A stretch of 22,818 nt of DNA from JAOTYV01 sp041557595 (GCA_041557595.1 JBFFGE010000061.1:1-22818), one strand, 5' to 3'. Shown: positions 1 to 8,924, counted from the stretch's first letter. A program made the numbers and translations. Notes: generated by a model not told the origin, from the letters alone.

Positions 1-183
1 GTCGCCGCGGCCGCGGCGGCCGAGGCCATGTTCGAGCCGGAAGCGGCGGAGCAGGCGCAGGCCGTGGTTGCCGGAGTCGACGACGACCTGACCGAGGAAG
101 CGGCGCCGGCACAGTCCGCGGAAGCGCCCGAGTCCGGCGCCGACGACGCCGGGCCGGAAGATGCGGAAGCAAAAGACGCCTAA
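1..183 (+). CDS. rplI: 50S ribosomal protein L9, C-terminal end only
   Basis: An open frame enters from the left edge and ends at a TAA at 181-183, giving the last 60 residues of a protein. The visible part is very rich in Ala, Glu and Asp and has no catalytic motif. Many alphaproteobacterial L9 proteins carry such an acidic low-complexity tail after the conserved ribosomal domain, and the rpsF-rpsR-rplI operon usually lies just upstream of dnaB, which is the next gene here. The assignment rests on this tail and on synteny; the conserved L9 domain lies outside the window. L9 binds 23S rRNA at the base of the L1 stalk. Confidence 0.7.
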   Translation, partial: VAAAAAAEAMFEPEAAEQAQAVVAGVDDDLTEEAAPAQSAEAPESGADDAGPEDAEAKDA

Positions 184-214
184 AACCGGCGGTTTTGCGG
201 ACGAACGATACGGC

Positions 215-238
215 ACGGCGCGTCTTCGGACGCGCCGT
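215..238 (+). terminator. UUCG-loop hairpin after rplI
   Basis: A perfect 10-bp GC-rich stem (215-224 with 229-238) is closed by a C(TTCG)G tetraloop, 32 bases after the L9 stop. No long T run follows, so termination may be imperfect, or the hairpin may serve as a 3'-end stabiliser. A smaller inverted repeat, AAAACC-GGC-GGTTTT, lies at 182-196 over the stop codon. Confidence 0.65.
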
Positions 239-296
239 TGTCATGCGGCGTGCGGAGAAAAATCATCTTATCCCCGTGTTCCTTGTTATTCCCCGC

Positions 297-324
297 TTGC
301 GGCGGCCGGGCGCGGTGCTAAGTT
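297..324 (+). promoter_or_regulatory. candidate dnaB promoter, nearly leaderless
   Basis: TTGCGG (297-302), a 16-base spacer and TAAGTT (319-324) resemble -35 and -10 boxes. The -10 box ends six bases before the dnaB ATG, which has no Shine-Dalgarno sequence, so the mRNA may start at or next to the ATG. This is inferred from consensus matching only. Confidence 0.4.
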
Positions 325-330
325 GCGGCC

Positions 331-1857
331 ATGACGCCAGCCCCCGAAACGAATGTCGCGCCGCTGCATGGCGGCGGCGACGCCGAGACGCCGCATCACC
401 GGTCGCCGCCGCACAACACCGAGGTCGAGGCAGCCCTGCTTGGCGCCATTCTGACCAACAATCGCGCCTATGACCGAGTCGGCGATTTTCTGCGCGCCGA
501 ACACTTTTTCGAGCCCGTACACGGCCGCATCTATGCGGCCGCCGAGAAATTGATCGAGCAAGGACAGGTCGCGTCCCCGCTTACGCTCAAATATTTCTTC
601 GAAAAGGACGAAGCCCTTGCCGCGGTTGGCGGCGGGCAATACCTGTTCGACGTCGCAGCGTCGGTCGTGACGGTGATCAATACCGCCGATTACGGCAAGA
701 TGATCCATGACCTGCACCTACGCCGGCAGCTTATTTTGCTCGGCGAGGACATGGTCAACGACGCCTATGAACCGGATATCGAAGCTCCGGCCCATGAGCA
801 GATCGAAACGTCCGAGCAAAAACTCTACGATCTCGCCAATACCGGCGAATTGGAGCGCAACATCGTCGGCCTCGGCGCCGCCGTCAAAATGGCCGTCGAC
901 AGCGCCGAAGAAGCCTTCCGCCGCGACAGCCATATCGTGGGCATTACCACGGGCCTCAAGGACCTCGACCATAAACTGGGCGGGCTGCATTCGTCCGATC
1001 TGCTCATTCTCGCCGGCCGGCCCTCGATGGGGAAAACGGCGCTGGCGACGAATATCGCCTTCAACGCCGCGAATGCCTTCAAACAGACGACGGACGAAGA
1101 CGGCCGCGTGCACACCGAAGGCGGTCATGTCCTCTTCTTCTCGCTGGAAATGTCGGCGGAACAGCTCGCCGCCCGCATCCTCTCCGAACAGGCGGAGATT
1201 TCATCCGACGCCATCCGCCGCGGCGACATCACCAACGAGGATTTCGACCGGCTGGTGGTCGCCAGCCAGAAACTGAGCACCTTGCCGCTCTATATCGACG
1301 ACACGCCGGCGCTGAGCATTTCCGGATTGCGGACGCGGGCGCGCCGCCTGAAACGGCAGCAAAAGCTACACCTCATCGTCGTCGACTATTTGCAACTACT
1401 GCAGGGTGCGCCGGGCAAGCGGGCGGAAAACCGGGTTCAGGAAATTTCGGAAATCACCCGGGGCTTGAAGACGCTCGCCAAGGAATTGGAAGTGCCGGTG
1501 CTCGCGCTATCGCAGCTTTCGCGTCAGGTCGAGAATCGGGAAGACAAGCGCCCGCAATTGTCCGACCTTCGCGAATCCGGGTCGATCGAACAGGATTCCG
1601 ACGTGGTCATGTTCATTTTCCGCGAGGAATATTATCTGGAAAAGGCCCAGCCGCTCCACGGACTCGAAGAAGCGCAGGACAAATTCTCCAATCGCGCCCA
1701 GCATTGGGCCGAACGTCTGGAGCAGGTCCGCAATACCGCGAGCGTCATCATCGCCAAGCAGCGGCATGGCCCGGTCGGCACGATCGACTTGTTTTTCGAC
1801 GGCAAGTACACCCGATTCGCGGATCTCGACCGACAGCACGGAGAAGATGGGTTTTAG
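331..1857 (+). CDS. dnaB: replicative DNA helicase DnaB
   Basis: This is the hexameric 5'-3' helicase that unwinds DNA ahead of the replisome and recruits primase. The 508-residue product has the N-terminal DnaB domain (about 28-130) followed by the RecA-like domain, with Walker A GRPSMGKT at 229-236, Walker B ending LIVVDYLQLL at 348-357, and the conserved LSRQVE...RPQLSDLRESGSIEQD stretch around 396-422. RHGP at 478-481 fits the region of the arginine finger. No intein or insertion interrupts it. No clear ribosome binding site precedes the ATG, which agrees with a short or absent leader. The last 11 bases overlap alr, so the two genes are probably co-transcribed. Confidence 0.97.
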   Translation: MTPAPETNVAPLHGGGDAETPHHRSPPHNTEVEAALLGAILTNNRAYDRVGDFLRAEHFFEPVHGRIYAAAEKLIEQGQVASPLTLKYFFEKDEALAAVGGGQYLFDVAASVVTVINTADYGKMIHDLHLRRQLILLGEDMVNDAYEPDIEAPAHEQIETSEQKLYDLANTGELERNIVGLGAAVKMAVDSAEEAFRRDSHIVGITTGLKDLDHKLGGLHSSDLLILAGRPSMGKTALATNIAFNAANAFKQTTDEDGRVHTEGGHVLFFSLEMSAEQLAARILSEQAEISSDAIRRGDITNEDFDRLVVASQKLSTLPLYIDDTPALSISGLRTRARRLKRQQKLHLIVVDYLQLLQGAPGKRAENRVQEISEITRGLKTLAKELEVPVLALSQLSRQVENREDKRPQLSDLRESGSIEQDSDVVMFIFREEYYLEKAQPLHGLEEAQDKFSNRAQHWAERLEQVRNTASVIIAKQRHGPVGTIDLFFDGKYTRFADLDRQHGEDGF

Positions 1858-2956
1858 GGCATCGACGACCGCACCGACCCGGCTGACCATTGATTTGGCC
1901 GCCTTGTCGGCCAATTACCGCCTCCTCGCGGATCGGTCGAAACCGGCGCGCTGTGCCGCCGTGGTCAAGGCCAACGGCTACGGGCTCGGCGTCGATGCGG
2001 TGGCGCCCTGCCTGTACGATACCGGCTGCCTGATCTTCTTCGTCGCCCATCTCGCGGAAGGGATCGAGTTGCGGGAGCTGCTCGACGATCCGGCGGTCGG
2101 GATCTTCGTCTTCAATGGCCTTCTTCCCGGCGAGGAGGATCTGTTCCGGCAGCATCGGCTCTGTCCCGTTCTCAACGATCTGGGCCAGATCGAGCGGTGC
2201 TCGGCCTACGGCCGTGCGAACGCCCCTCTCGCGGCCGCCCTTCATCTCGATACCGGCATGTCCCGGCTCGGCCTGCCGCCGCAGGAGCTCGACATTCTGG
2301 CCGCGGATCCATCCCGATTGGATGGCGTCTTGTTGTGCTTCGTGATGAGCCATCTGGCCTGCGCAGACACCCCCAACCATCCGCTGAATCGTGAGCAACG
2401 CCGCGCCTTCGAGTCGGCGCTGCCGCGGTTCCCGAAAACGGCGGCGTCGCTGGCGGCCTCCTCCGGCATTTTTCTGGGGCCGGATTATCACTTCGATTTG
2501 GTGCGTCCCGGAGTCGCCCTATACGGTGTAGCGCCGATTGCGGACGCCCCCAATCCGATGCAGCAAGTCATTACTCTAGAAGGTAAAATCATACAAATTC
2601 GCGACGTTGACGCTCCCCGGACCGTTGGCTATGGTGCCACGCATCAATTTGCGGGTCCGTCGCGCGTCGCGACCGTTGCCGCGGGATATGCGGATGGCTA
2701 TCTGCGAAGCCTTAGCGGGCAAGGAACGGCGTTTATCGATGGCATTGCGGTTCCCCTTGTCGGGCGGGTGTCGATGGATCTGATCACCCTGGATATCACC
2801 AATGCGCCGCAGGCGAAGCTCGGCGACTTTGTCGAGTTGATCGGTCCGCATCACGATGTGGATGCCGTTGCCCGAGAAGCGGGCACCATCGGGTATGAAA
2901 TCCTAACGGCGCTGGGCCGCCGCTATTCCCGGCACTACACCGGAAGCGGCCATTGA
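1847..2956 (+). CDS. alr: alanine racemase
   Basis: PLP-dependent racemase making D-alanine for peptidoglycan. The 369-residue product has the PLP lysine in VVKANGYGLG (Lys41), the HLDTGMSRLG strand of the TIM barrel, the second catalytic base in TVGYGATHQF (Tyr262), and the C-terminal beta-domain motif GRVSMDLITLD. The frame stays open upstream to 1766, but the extra residues lie inside dnaB and resemble no racemase. The ATG at 1847 is preceded closely by GGAG (1840-1843) and gives the usual family length. It overlaps the dnaB stop by 11 bases, and its own stop overlaps the next start, pointing to translational coupling. Confidence 0.95.
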   Translation: MGFRASTTAPTRLTIDLAALSANYRLLADRSKPARCAAVVKANGYGLGVDAVAPCLYDTGCLIFFVAHLAEGIELRELLDDPAVGIFVFNGLLPGEEDLFRQHRLCPVLNDLGQIERCSAYGRANAPLAAALHLDTGMSRLGLPPQELDILAADPSRLDGVLLCFVMSHLACADTPNHPLNREQRRAFESALPRFPKTAASLAASSGIFLGPDYHFDLVRPGVALYGVAPIADAPNPMQQVITLEGKIIQIRDVDAPRTVGYGATHQFAGPSRVATVAAGYADGYLRSLSGQGTAFIDGIAVPLVGRVSMDLITLDITNAPQAKLGDFVELIGPHHDVDAVAREAGTIGYEILTALGRRYSRHYTGSGH

Positions 2957-3732
2957 GCGCGATTCAATCGATTGGCCGGCTCTTTCTGTCATTCCTCGAA
3001 CTGGTGGGCGAAGTCGCGGTCTTTTCCGCGGTCGCCGTCTCGCATTGCCTGCGGCCGCCCTTCTACTTCCGACTGATCGGCCGGCAGATGATGGAAATCG
3101 GCTACTATTCGCTGCCGGTGGTCGGCCTGACCACGCTGTTTGCCGGCATGGTGCTCGCCCTGCAGAGCTATACGGGCTTTGCACGGAATTCGGTCGGCGC
3201 GGAAGGCGCTATCGCCGAGATCGTGGTGCTCAGCATCACCCGCGAACTCGGCCCCGTCCTGGCCGGGCTGATGGTCGCGGCGCGCGTCGGCTCCTCGATT
3301 GCCGCCGAAATCGGCACCATGCGGGTGACCGAGCAGATCGACGCGCTGGTCACGCTGTCGACCAATCCGTTCAAATATTTGGTCGCCCCCCGGATCATTG
3401 CCGGCGTCGCCACCTTGCCGCTGCTGATCCTGATCGGTGACATCATCGGCGTGTTCGGCGGATACATCGTCGCGATCTACAAACTGTCCTTCAATCCGGC
3501 GCTGTATCTCCGGAACAGTTGGGACAGCCTGTTCGCCGAGGACGTCATCACCGGCCTCGTCAAGGCAGCGGTATTCGGCTTTGTCGTGACGTTAATGGGC
3601 TGCTATCAGGGATATCACTCGCGCGGCGGCGCCCAGGGCGTCGGCGCCGCGACGATCAACGCGGTCGTGACCGCGTCGATCCTGATCCTCATCCTCAACT
3701 ATCTTATTTCCGCGATGTTCTTCGGCGTATGA
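2953..3732 (+). CDS. mlaE: MlaE/YrbE-type ABC transporter permease
   Basis: Inner-membrane permease of the Mla system, which moves phospholipid between the inner and outer membranes to keep outer-membrane lipid asymmetry. The 259-residue protein has about five hydrophobic segments, and the conserved stretches SITRELGPVLAGLMVAARVGS and EIGTMRVTEQIDAL are typical of MlaE. The start appears to be TTG at 2953, sharing TTGA with the alr stop, with GGAAG at 2942-2946 as ribosome binding site; no in-frame ATG fits well. It overlaps mlaF by ATGA, so the two are translationally coupled. No MlaD, MlaC or MlaB gene is in this window, so the partners must be encoded elsewhere or absent. Confidence 0.92.
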   Translation: MSAIQSIGRLFLSFLELVGEVAVFSAVAVSHCLRPPFYFRLIGRQMMEIGYYSLPVVGLTTLFAGMVLALQSYTGFARNSVGAEGAIAEIVVLSITRELGPVLAGLMVAARVGSSIAAEIGTMRVTEQIDALVTLSTNPFKYLVAPRIIAGVATLPLLILIGDIIGVFGGYIVAIYKLSFNPALYLRNSWDSLFAEDVITGLVKAAVFGFVVTLMGCYQGYHSRGGAQGVGAATINAVVTASILILILNYLISAMFFGV

Positions 3733-4502
3733 CGGTTCCCAAAATCCGACTGCAGAATTTGCGCAAACAATTCGGTGAGAAGGTCGTCCTCAGCGACGTC
3801 TCGCTCGATATCATGCCGGGCGAATCGGTGGTCATCATCGGCGGCTCCGGCAGCGGCAAGTCGGTTACGCTGAAATGCATCCTAGGGCTGCTGACACCGG
3901 ATTCCGGCATCATCGAAATCGACGGCGAGTCGGTGGTTGGCATCGGCGATCACGAACGCGAAGGCATCAATGCGAAAATCGGCATGCTGTTCCAGAACGC
4001 CGCTCTCTTCGACAGCCTTGCGGTGTGGGAAAATGTCGCCTTCGGTCTGATCGAAGGGCAAGGCAAGGCGCGCGGCGAAGCGCGAACGATCGCAATGGAT
4101 AAGCTGGCCCAGGTCGGCCTGACCGAGGAGATCGGCCTGATGACGCCGGCCGATCTGTCCGGCGGCATGCGCAAACGGGTCGGTCTGGCGCGCGCCATCG
4201 CCATCGAACCGGAAATTCTGTTTTTCGACGAACCGACGACCGGGATCGATCCGATCATGGGCGATATCATCAACGAATTGATCGTCGACTGTACGCGTGA
4301 TATCGGCGCCACGGGTTTGACGATAACCCACGATATGGCGAGCGCCCGAAAGATTTCCGACCGCATCGCGATGCTGTATAACGGGGAGCTCGTGTGGGTT
4401 GGCCCGACCAGCGAAATCGACGAAACCGACAATCCGGTTGTCCACCAGTTCGTCAACGGACTCGCGGAAGGCCCCATCGAGATGGAGGTGCGGCCGATAT
4501 GA
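3729..4502 (+). CDS. mlaF: MlaF-type ABC transporter ATP-binding protein
   Basis: Cytoplasmic ATPase that should drive the adjacent MlaE permease. The 257-residue protein is a single nucleotide-binding domain: Walker A GGSGSGKS (38-45), Q-loop Gln89, signature LSGGM (143-147), Walker B ILFFDEP (163-169) and switch His201 in ITHDM. The motif DEPTTGIDPIMGD is typical of the Mla ATPase group. The chosen ATG overlaps the mlaE stop by four bases; an in-frame extension upstream to 3519 lies inside mlaE and is not protein-like. The next gene begins about 40 bases downstream. Confidence 0.94.
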   Translation: MTVPKIRLQNLRKQFGEKVVLSDVSLDIMPGESVVIIGGSGSGKSVTLKCILGLLTPDSGIIEIDGESVVGIGDHEREGINAKIGMLFQNAALFDSLAVWENVAFGLIEGQGKARGEARTIAMDKLAQVGLTEEIGLMTPADLSGGMRKRVGLARAIAIEPEILFFDEPTTGIDPIMGDIINELIVDCTRDIGATGLTITHDMASARKISDRIAMLYNGELVWVGPTSEIDETDNPVVHQFVNGLAEGPIEMEVRPI

Positions 4503-4544
4503 GCGCACGCGACCCTTTACCTCTGATTGACGGCGGGCCGTAGC

Positions 4545-5963
4545 GTGGCGCGTTCCACAACCCGCTATGTCTGCCAGTCATGCGGCGCCGTCCATGCGCG
4601 TTGGAGCGGCCGTTGCGACGGCTGCGGCGAATGGAACTGCATCGCCGAGGAACCGGGCACCAAGGGCGCGCCGCTCGGCGGCAAGAGCAAGGGCCGGCGC
4701 GGCCAGACCGGCGGCCGGAAGATCGAATTCGTCACCCTCGATCACAAGCTCGAACCCGCGCCGCGGCGGTTGACGCAAATCTCCGAATTCGATCGGGTAA
4801 CCGGCGGCGGCCTGGTTCCGGGTTCCGCATTGCTGATCGGCGGCGATCCCGGCATCGGCAAATCCACGCTGCTGCTGCAGGTCGTCGCGTCGCTCGGCAG
4901 CAATACGCGATGCGCCTACATTTCCGGCGAGGAGGCCGTCGATCAGATCCAGCTTCGCGCCAGTCGGCTCGGCGTGCAACAGGCGCCGCTCGAACTCGCC
5001 GCGGCGACCGACATGGCCAGCATTCTGGTCAGCCTCGATTCGCTCGACCGGCCGGATGTGGTGGTCATCGATTCGATCCAGACGATGTATATCGAGGCGC
5101 TGGAATCCGCGCCGGGCACGGTCTCGCAGGTGCGCGCCTGTTCGCAGGAAATCATTCGCCTCGCGAAGCAACGGGGCTTTACCGTGCTGCTGGTCGGACA
5201 TGTCACCAAGGACGGCATGATCGCCGGCCCCCGGGTGCTCGAACACATGGTCGATACGGTGCTCTATTTCGAGGGCGAGCGCGGCCACCAATTCCGGATC
5301 CTGCGCGCCGTCAAGAACCGCTACGGGCCGACCGACGAGATCGGCGTCTTCGAAATGACCGATCGCGGCTTGATGGAGGTTTCCAACCCGTCGGCGCTGT
5401 TTCTCGCGGAACGGCAAGGCGAGGTCGCGGGCGCCGCGGTGTTTGCCGGCATGGAGGGATCCCGCCCGGTATTGGTCGAAATCCAGGCGCTCGTCGCCCC
5501 CAGCACGCTGGCGACGCCGCGCCGTGCCGTGGTCGGCTGGGACGGCAATCGGCTGGCGATGGTGCTGGCGGTGCTGGAAGCGCGCTGTGGATTGCAGTTC
5601 GGCGGAAACGACATATATCTCAACGTGGCAGGCGGTCTTCGGATCCGCGAGCCGGCGGCGGATCTGGCCGTCGCCGCCGCCTTGACGTCATCGATTTCCG
5701 GAACCCCGGTGGCGTCCGATATGGTAGTGTTCGGCGAAGTTGGGCTCTCCGGCGAGGTTCGCCCGGTCGGTCAGATGGGCGCTCGGCAGAAAGAGGCGGA
5801 AAAACTGGGCTTCAGCGCGGCACTATTGCCCAAAAGCCGCGATGGGACGCGGGGCAAGCGAGTTGCCGGTGGACTCAAACTTCACGAATTGCAGGATCTG
5901 GGCGAGTTGGCGCGCCTGTTCGAAGCGCGGCCCGGCCCGGTGCAAGCCGTTGGAAACCGATAG
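4545..5963 (+). CDS. radA: DNA repair protein RadA (Sms)
   Basis: RecA-like ATPase/helicase that processes branched recombination intermediates. The 472-residue product has an N-terminal C4 zinc finger (Cys10, Cys13, Cys24, Cys27), Walker A GDPGIGKST (100-108), the RadA-specific KNRYG motif (257-261) and a C-terminal Lon-protease-like domain without a protease role. The GTG at 4545 is chosen because it gives MARSTTRYVCQSCG, the usual RadA beginning; a TTG at 4527 would add six residues. The Shine-Dalgarno sequence is weak. The gene sits 42 bases after mlaF and abuts cvpA. Confidence 0.94.
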   Translation: MARSTTRYVCQSCGAVHARWSGRCDGCGEWNCIAEEPGTKGAPLGGKSKGRRGQTGGRKIEFVTLDHKLEPAPRRLTQISEFDRVTGGGLVPGSALLIGGDPGIGKSTLLLQVVASLGSNTRCAYISGEEAVDQIQLRASRLGVQQAPLELAAATDMASILVSLDSLDRPDVVVIDSIQTMYIEALESAPGTVSQVRACSQEIIRLAKQRGFTVLLVGHVTKDGMIAGPRVLEHMVDTVLYFEGERGHQFRILRAVKNRYGPTDEIGVFEMTDRGLMEVSNPSALFLAERQGEVAGAAVFAGMEGSRPVLVEIQALVAPSTLATPRRAVVGWDGNRLAMVLAVLEARCGLQFGGNDIYLNVAGGLRIREPAADLAVAAALTSSISGTPVASDMVVFGEVGLSGEVRPVGQMGARQKEAEKLGFSAALLPKSRDGTRGKRVAGGLKLHELQDLGELARLFEARPGPVQAVGNR

Positions 5964-6644
5964 ATGACACTTCCGTTCGGGATAATCGACCTCTGCTTCG
6001 TCGCCATTCTGGTGATCTCCGGCGTCCTTGCCTATTTGCGCGGTTTCGTACGGGAAATCCTGGCGGTCGCCGCCTGGGTCGGCGCCACCGTCATTACGAT
6101 TTACGGGTATCCGGCGCTGAAACCGATGGTCCGGGACCTCATCGAGAATCAGATGCTGGCCGACATCACCGCCGGCGCCGGCCTGTTCGTCGTCTCCCTC
6201 GCGCTGCTGACCATCCTGGCCCAGCTCGCCGCCCGCCAGGTGCGGGACAGCGCGGCCAGCAATTTCGACCGTTCGCTCGGCTTCGCCTTCGGCGTGCTAC
6301 GCGGCGTCATCCTGGTCAGCTTACTGTATCTCAGCGCGGCCTGGTTCTGGGGGCGTGACAATTTGCCCTACACGATTACCGGGGCGCGTACCTTTCCCCT
6401 GATCGAGGGAAGCGCGGAAATCCTGCTGACGCTGGTGCCGGAAGACGCCCGCGTATCGGCCGAAAGTGCGACCGGGCTTGCCCGCAGGAAAGCGGACCGG
6501 GCGCTGTCCGCGGACAAGGCGTTGCGGCGTCTCCTCGATCCCAAACCGGAGCGCCCGAAATCGACGACCGACGGCCGCAAACCGACTTCCTATCGCCCAT
6601 CGGAGCGCAATGAAATGCAACGGCTCATCGAAAGCAAACAATAA
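5964..6644 (+). CDS. cvpA: CvpA family membrane protein
   Basis: Inner-membrane protein named from the requirement for colicin V production in E. coli; its molecular role is not settled. The 226-residue product has about four predicted transmembrane segments in its first 130 residues, including the conserved YLRGFVREILAVAAWVGA stretch, followed by a charged cytoplasmic tail rich in Lys, Arg and Pro. The ATG directly follows the radA TAG, with no spacer. cvpA immediately upstream of purF is a widely conserved pair, as here (16 bases apart). Confidence 0.92.
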   Translation: MTLPFGIIDLCFVAILVISGVLAYLRGFVREILAVAAWVGATVITIYGYPALKPMVRDLIENQMLADITAGAGLFVVSLALLTILAQLAARQVRDSAASNFDRSLGFAFGVLRGVILVSLLYLSAAWFWGRDNLPYTITGARTFPLIEGSAEILLTLVPEDARVSAESATGLARRKADRALSADKALRRLLDPKPERPKSTTDGRKPTSYRPSERNEMQRLIESKQ

Positions 6645-6660
6645 CAAAGGACGCGCCGGC

Positions 6661-8112
6661 ATGCTGACAACCAATCCATTCGACGACGACCACCTTCACG
6701 AAGAATGCGCGGTATTCGGCATCTATGGCCATCCGGAGGCGGCGGCGCATGCCGCGCTCGGCCTCCACGCCCTGCAACATCGCGGTCAGGAAGCGGCGGG
6801 CATCGTCACCCATGACGGGGCCCAGTTTCGCGCCCATCGGGGGATCGGCCTGGTCGGGGATATTTTCGCCGACAAGGCGATCATCGAACGGCTCAAGGGC
6901 AATGCCGCGATCGGCCACACCCGGTATTCCACAACCGGCGAGCCGATGTTGCGTAATGTGCAGCCCCTGTTCGCGGAACTCGCCATCGGCGGGCTGGCCA
7001 TTGCCCATAACGGCAATTTGACGAATGCGCGCGCTGTGCATGAACGGCTGGTGAACGAAGGCTGCATCTTCCAATCGACCACCGACACCGAAATCATCGT
7101 CCATTTGATGGCGACGCGTCAGGGCGCGGTCGTGGAACGGCTGGTCGCCGCCCTGCGGCAGGTCGAAGGCGCCTATTCGCTGGCGGTAATGGCAAAGGAT
7201 TGCCTGATCGGCGTGCGCGATCCGCATGGTGTCAGGCCGCTCGCGCTGGGACGGCTGGGCGATTCATACATCATCGCCTCCGAATCCTGCGCCTTCGATA
7301 TCATCGGCGGCGAATTCGTGCGCGATATCGAGCCCGGCGAACTGGTCGTGATCAACGAAAACGGGGTGTTCAGCCACCACCCCTTCCCGCCCGCATCGTC
7401 GCGGTTTTGCATCTTCGAGCATATCTATTTCGCCAAACCCGACAGCGTCATCGGCGGCACCTCGGTCTACGAGGCGCGCAAACGCATCGGCGTCGAACTG
7501 GCGCGCGAACACGCCATCATCGCCGATGTCACCGTCCCTGTGCCGGATTCCGGCGTTCCGGCGGCCATCGGTTATGCCGCCGAGGCCGGCATCCCCTATG
7601 AGCTCGGCATCATTCGCAATCACTATGTCGGCCGTACCTTCATCGAACCCAGCGATGAAATCCGCCATTTCGGCGTCCGCCTGAAGCACAATGCGAACCG
7701 CGCGGTGATCGAGGGCAAACGGGTCATTCTGGTGGACGATTCGATCGTCCGCGGCACGACCTCGCGCAAGATTGTCGAGATGGTGCGCAACGCCGGCGCG
7801 CGCGAGGTGCACATGCGCATTTCCAGCCCGCCGACCACCCATTCCTGTTTTTACGGCGTCGACACGCCCGAACGCGACCAGTTGCTGGCCGCCCATCACA
7901 ATGTCGACGCCATGCGCGACCTGATCGGCGCGGACAGCCTTGCCTTCATTTCGATTGACGGACTCTATCGGGCGATGGGCGAGCCGGGCCGCAACAGCGA
8001 TGCGCCGCAATTCTGCGATGCCTGCTTCTCCGGCGACTATCCGGTCCGCCTGACCGACCAGCTCGGCGGCAATGGCACACGGCAACTCTCGCTGCTTGCC
8101 GAGGCCGGTTGA
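6661..8112 (+). CDS. purF: amidophosphoribosyltransferase
   Basis: Catalyses the first committed step of purine synthesis, PRPP plus glutamine to phosphoribosylamine. The 483-residue product has an N-terminal class II glutamine amidotransferase domain whose likely nucleophile is Cys16 in HEECAVFGIYG, so a 15-residue propeptide must be removed. The PRPP-binding motif ILVDDSIVRG lies at 356-365. Cys250, Cys396, Cys452 and Cys455 match the [4Fe-4S] ligands of the Bacillus-type enzyme, which the E. coli type lacks. The ATG at 6661 has AAAGGA about nine bases upstream; a longer frame running back into cvpA is a shadow. The stop overlaps the next gene as TGATG. Confidence 0.96.
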   Translation: MLTTNPFDDDHLHEECAVFGIYGHPEAAAHAALGLHALQHRGQEAAGIVTHDGAQFRAHRGIGLVGDIFADKAIIERLKGNAAIGHTRYSTTGEPMLRNVQPLFAELAIGGLAIAHNGNLTNARAVHERLVNEGCIFQSTTDTEIIVHLMATRQGAVVERLVAALRQVEGAYSLAVMAKDCLIGVRDPHGVRPLALGRLGDSYIIASESCAFDIIGGEFVRDIEPGELVVINENGVFSHHPFPPASSRFCIFEHIYFAKPDSVIGGTSVYEARKRIGVELAREHAIIADVTVPVPDSGVPAAIGYAAEAGIPYELGIIRNHYVGRTFIEPSDEIRHFGVRLKHNANRAVIEGKRVILVDDSIVRGTTSRKIVEMVRNAGAREVHMRISSPPTTHSCFYGVDTPERDQLLAAHHNVDAMRDLIGADSLAFISIDGLYRAMGEPGRNSDAPQFCDACFSGDYPVRLTDQLGGNGTRQLSLLAEAG

Positions 8113-8816
8113 TGGCACGGCTCGACGGCCGCATCGCGCTGATTACCGGCGCAAGCCGCGGCATCGGCGCCGCAGTGGCGCGCCGTTTCGCAAAGGAAGG
8201 CGCCCGCCTCGTGCTTGCCGCGCGGACAGTCGGCGGTCTTGAGGAAGTCGACGACGAAGTGCGGAAATCCGGCCGCCAGGCGACGCTGGTACCGATGGAT
8301 CTCACCGACGGCGCGGCGATCGACCAGCTCGGCGGCGCGATCCACGAGAAATTCGGCCGGCTCGACATTCTGGTCGGCAATGCCGCCGCCCTCGGCACGC
8401 TGGGACCCGCGGCGCATATCGAACCGGCGCAATGGGACGCCGTGGTCGCGCTCAACCTGACAGCCAACTACCGGCTGATCCGCAGCATGGACCCGCTGTT
8501 GCGCCAATCCGATGCGGGCCGGGCAATCTTCGTCTCGTCCGGCGCGGCGCGCGGGCGCAATCCGTTCTGGGGCGCCTATGCCGCCACCAAGGCCGGCCTG
8601 GAAGCGCTGGTGAAAACCTACGCCGCCGAAATGGCGGAGACACCGGTGCGCGCCAATCTGGTCAACCCGGGCGCCCAACGCACGGAGATGCGCGCCGCCG
8701 CCTTCCCCGGCGAGCTTCCCGAATCCCTGCCCCACCCGGACGACCGTACGGGCATCTTCGTCGACCTGGCCGAACCGGCTTGCGACAAGAACGGTAAAAT
8801 CCTCCAGGCGTATTGA
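8112..8816 (+). CDS. SDR family NAD(P)-dependent oxidoreductase
   Basis: Classical short-chain dehydrogenase of 234 residues. It has the cofactor motif GASRGIG (13-19), the NAA motif after beta-4 (90-92), and the catalytic set Ser143, Tyr156 and Lys160 in the spacing typical of the family. The C-terminus ends DKNGKILQAY, a pattern often seen in the SDR gene that follows purF in alphaproteobacteria. The start ATG shares one base with the purF stop (TGATG), so the gene should be translated with purF. The substrate cannot be told from sequence, and nothing ties it to purine synthesis beyond position. Confidence 0.9.
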   Translation: MARLDGRIALITGASRGIGAAVARRFAKEGARLVLAARTVGGLEEVDDEVRKSGRQATLVPMDLTDGAAIDQLGGAIHEKFGRLDILVGNAAALGTLGPAAHIEPAQWDAVVALNLTANYRLIRSMDPLLRQSDAGRAIFVSSGAARGRNPFWGAYAATKAGLEALVKTYAAEMAETPVRANLVNPGAQRTEMRAAAFPGELPESLPHPDDRTGIFVDLAEPACDKNGKILQAY

Positions 8817-8821
8817 TGGGC

Positions 8822-8841
8822 CGGGCGCGTCTTGCCGCCCG
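8822..8841 (+). terminator. weak hairpin at the end of the housekeeping operon
   Basis: CGGGCG and CGCCCG form a perfect 6-bp stem around an 8-base loop, five bases after the SDR stop. There is no T run, so Rho-independent termination here is only a possibility. The 108-base gap to the next gene holds nothing else I can support. Confidence 0.3.
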
Positions 8842-8924
8842 AAGCAAGGAATGCCAAGCTGCGGCAATACCGTACCCCGCACACTTAACCTTCACGGATA
8901 ACCGCCCCATGCCAAGCCTCTGGA

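Noticed and set aside
4580..6358. 592-residue open frame on the + strand over radA and cvpA
   Set aside because: It is an Arg-rich out-of-frame shadow of two well-supported genes.
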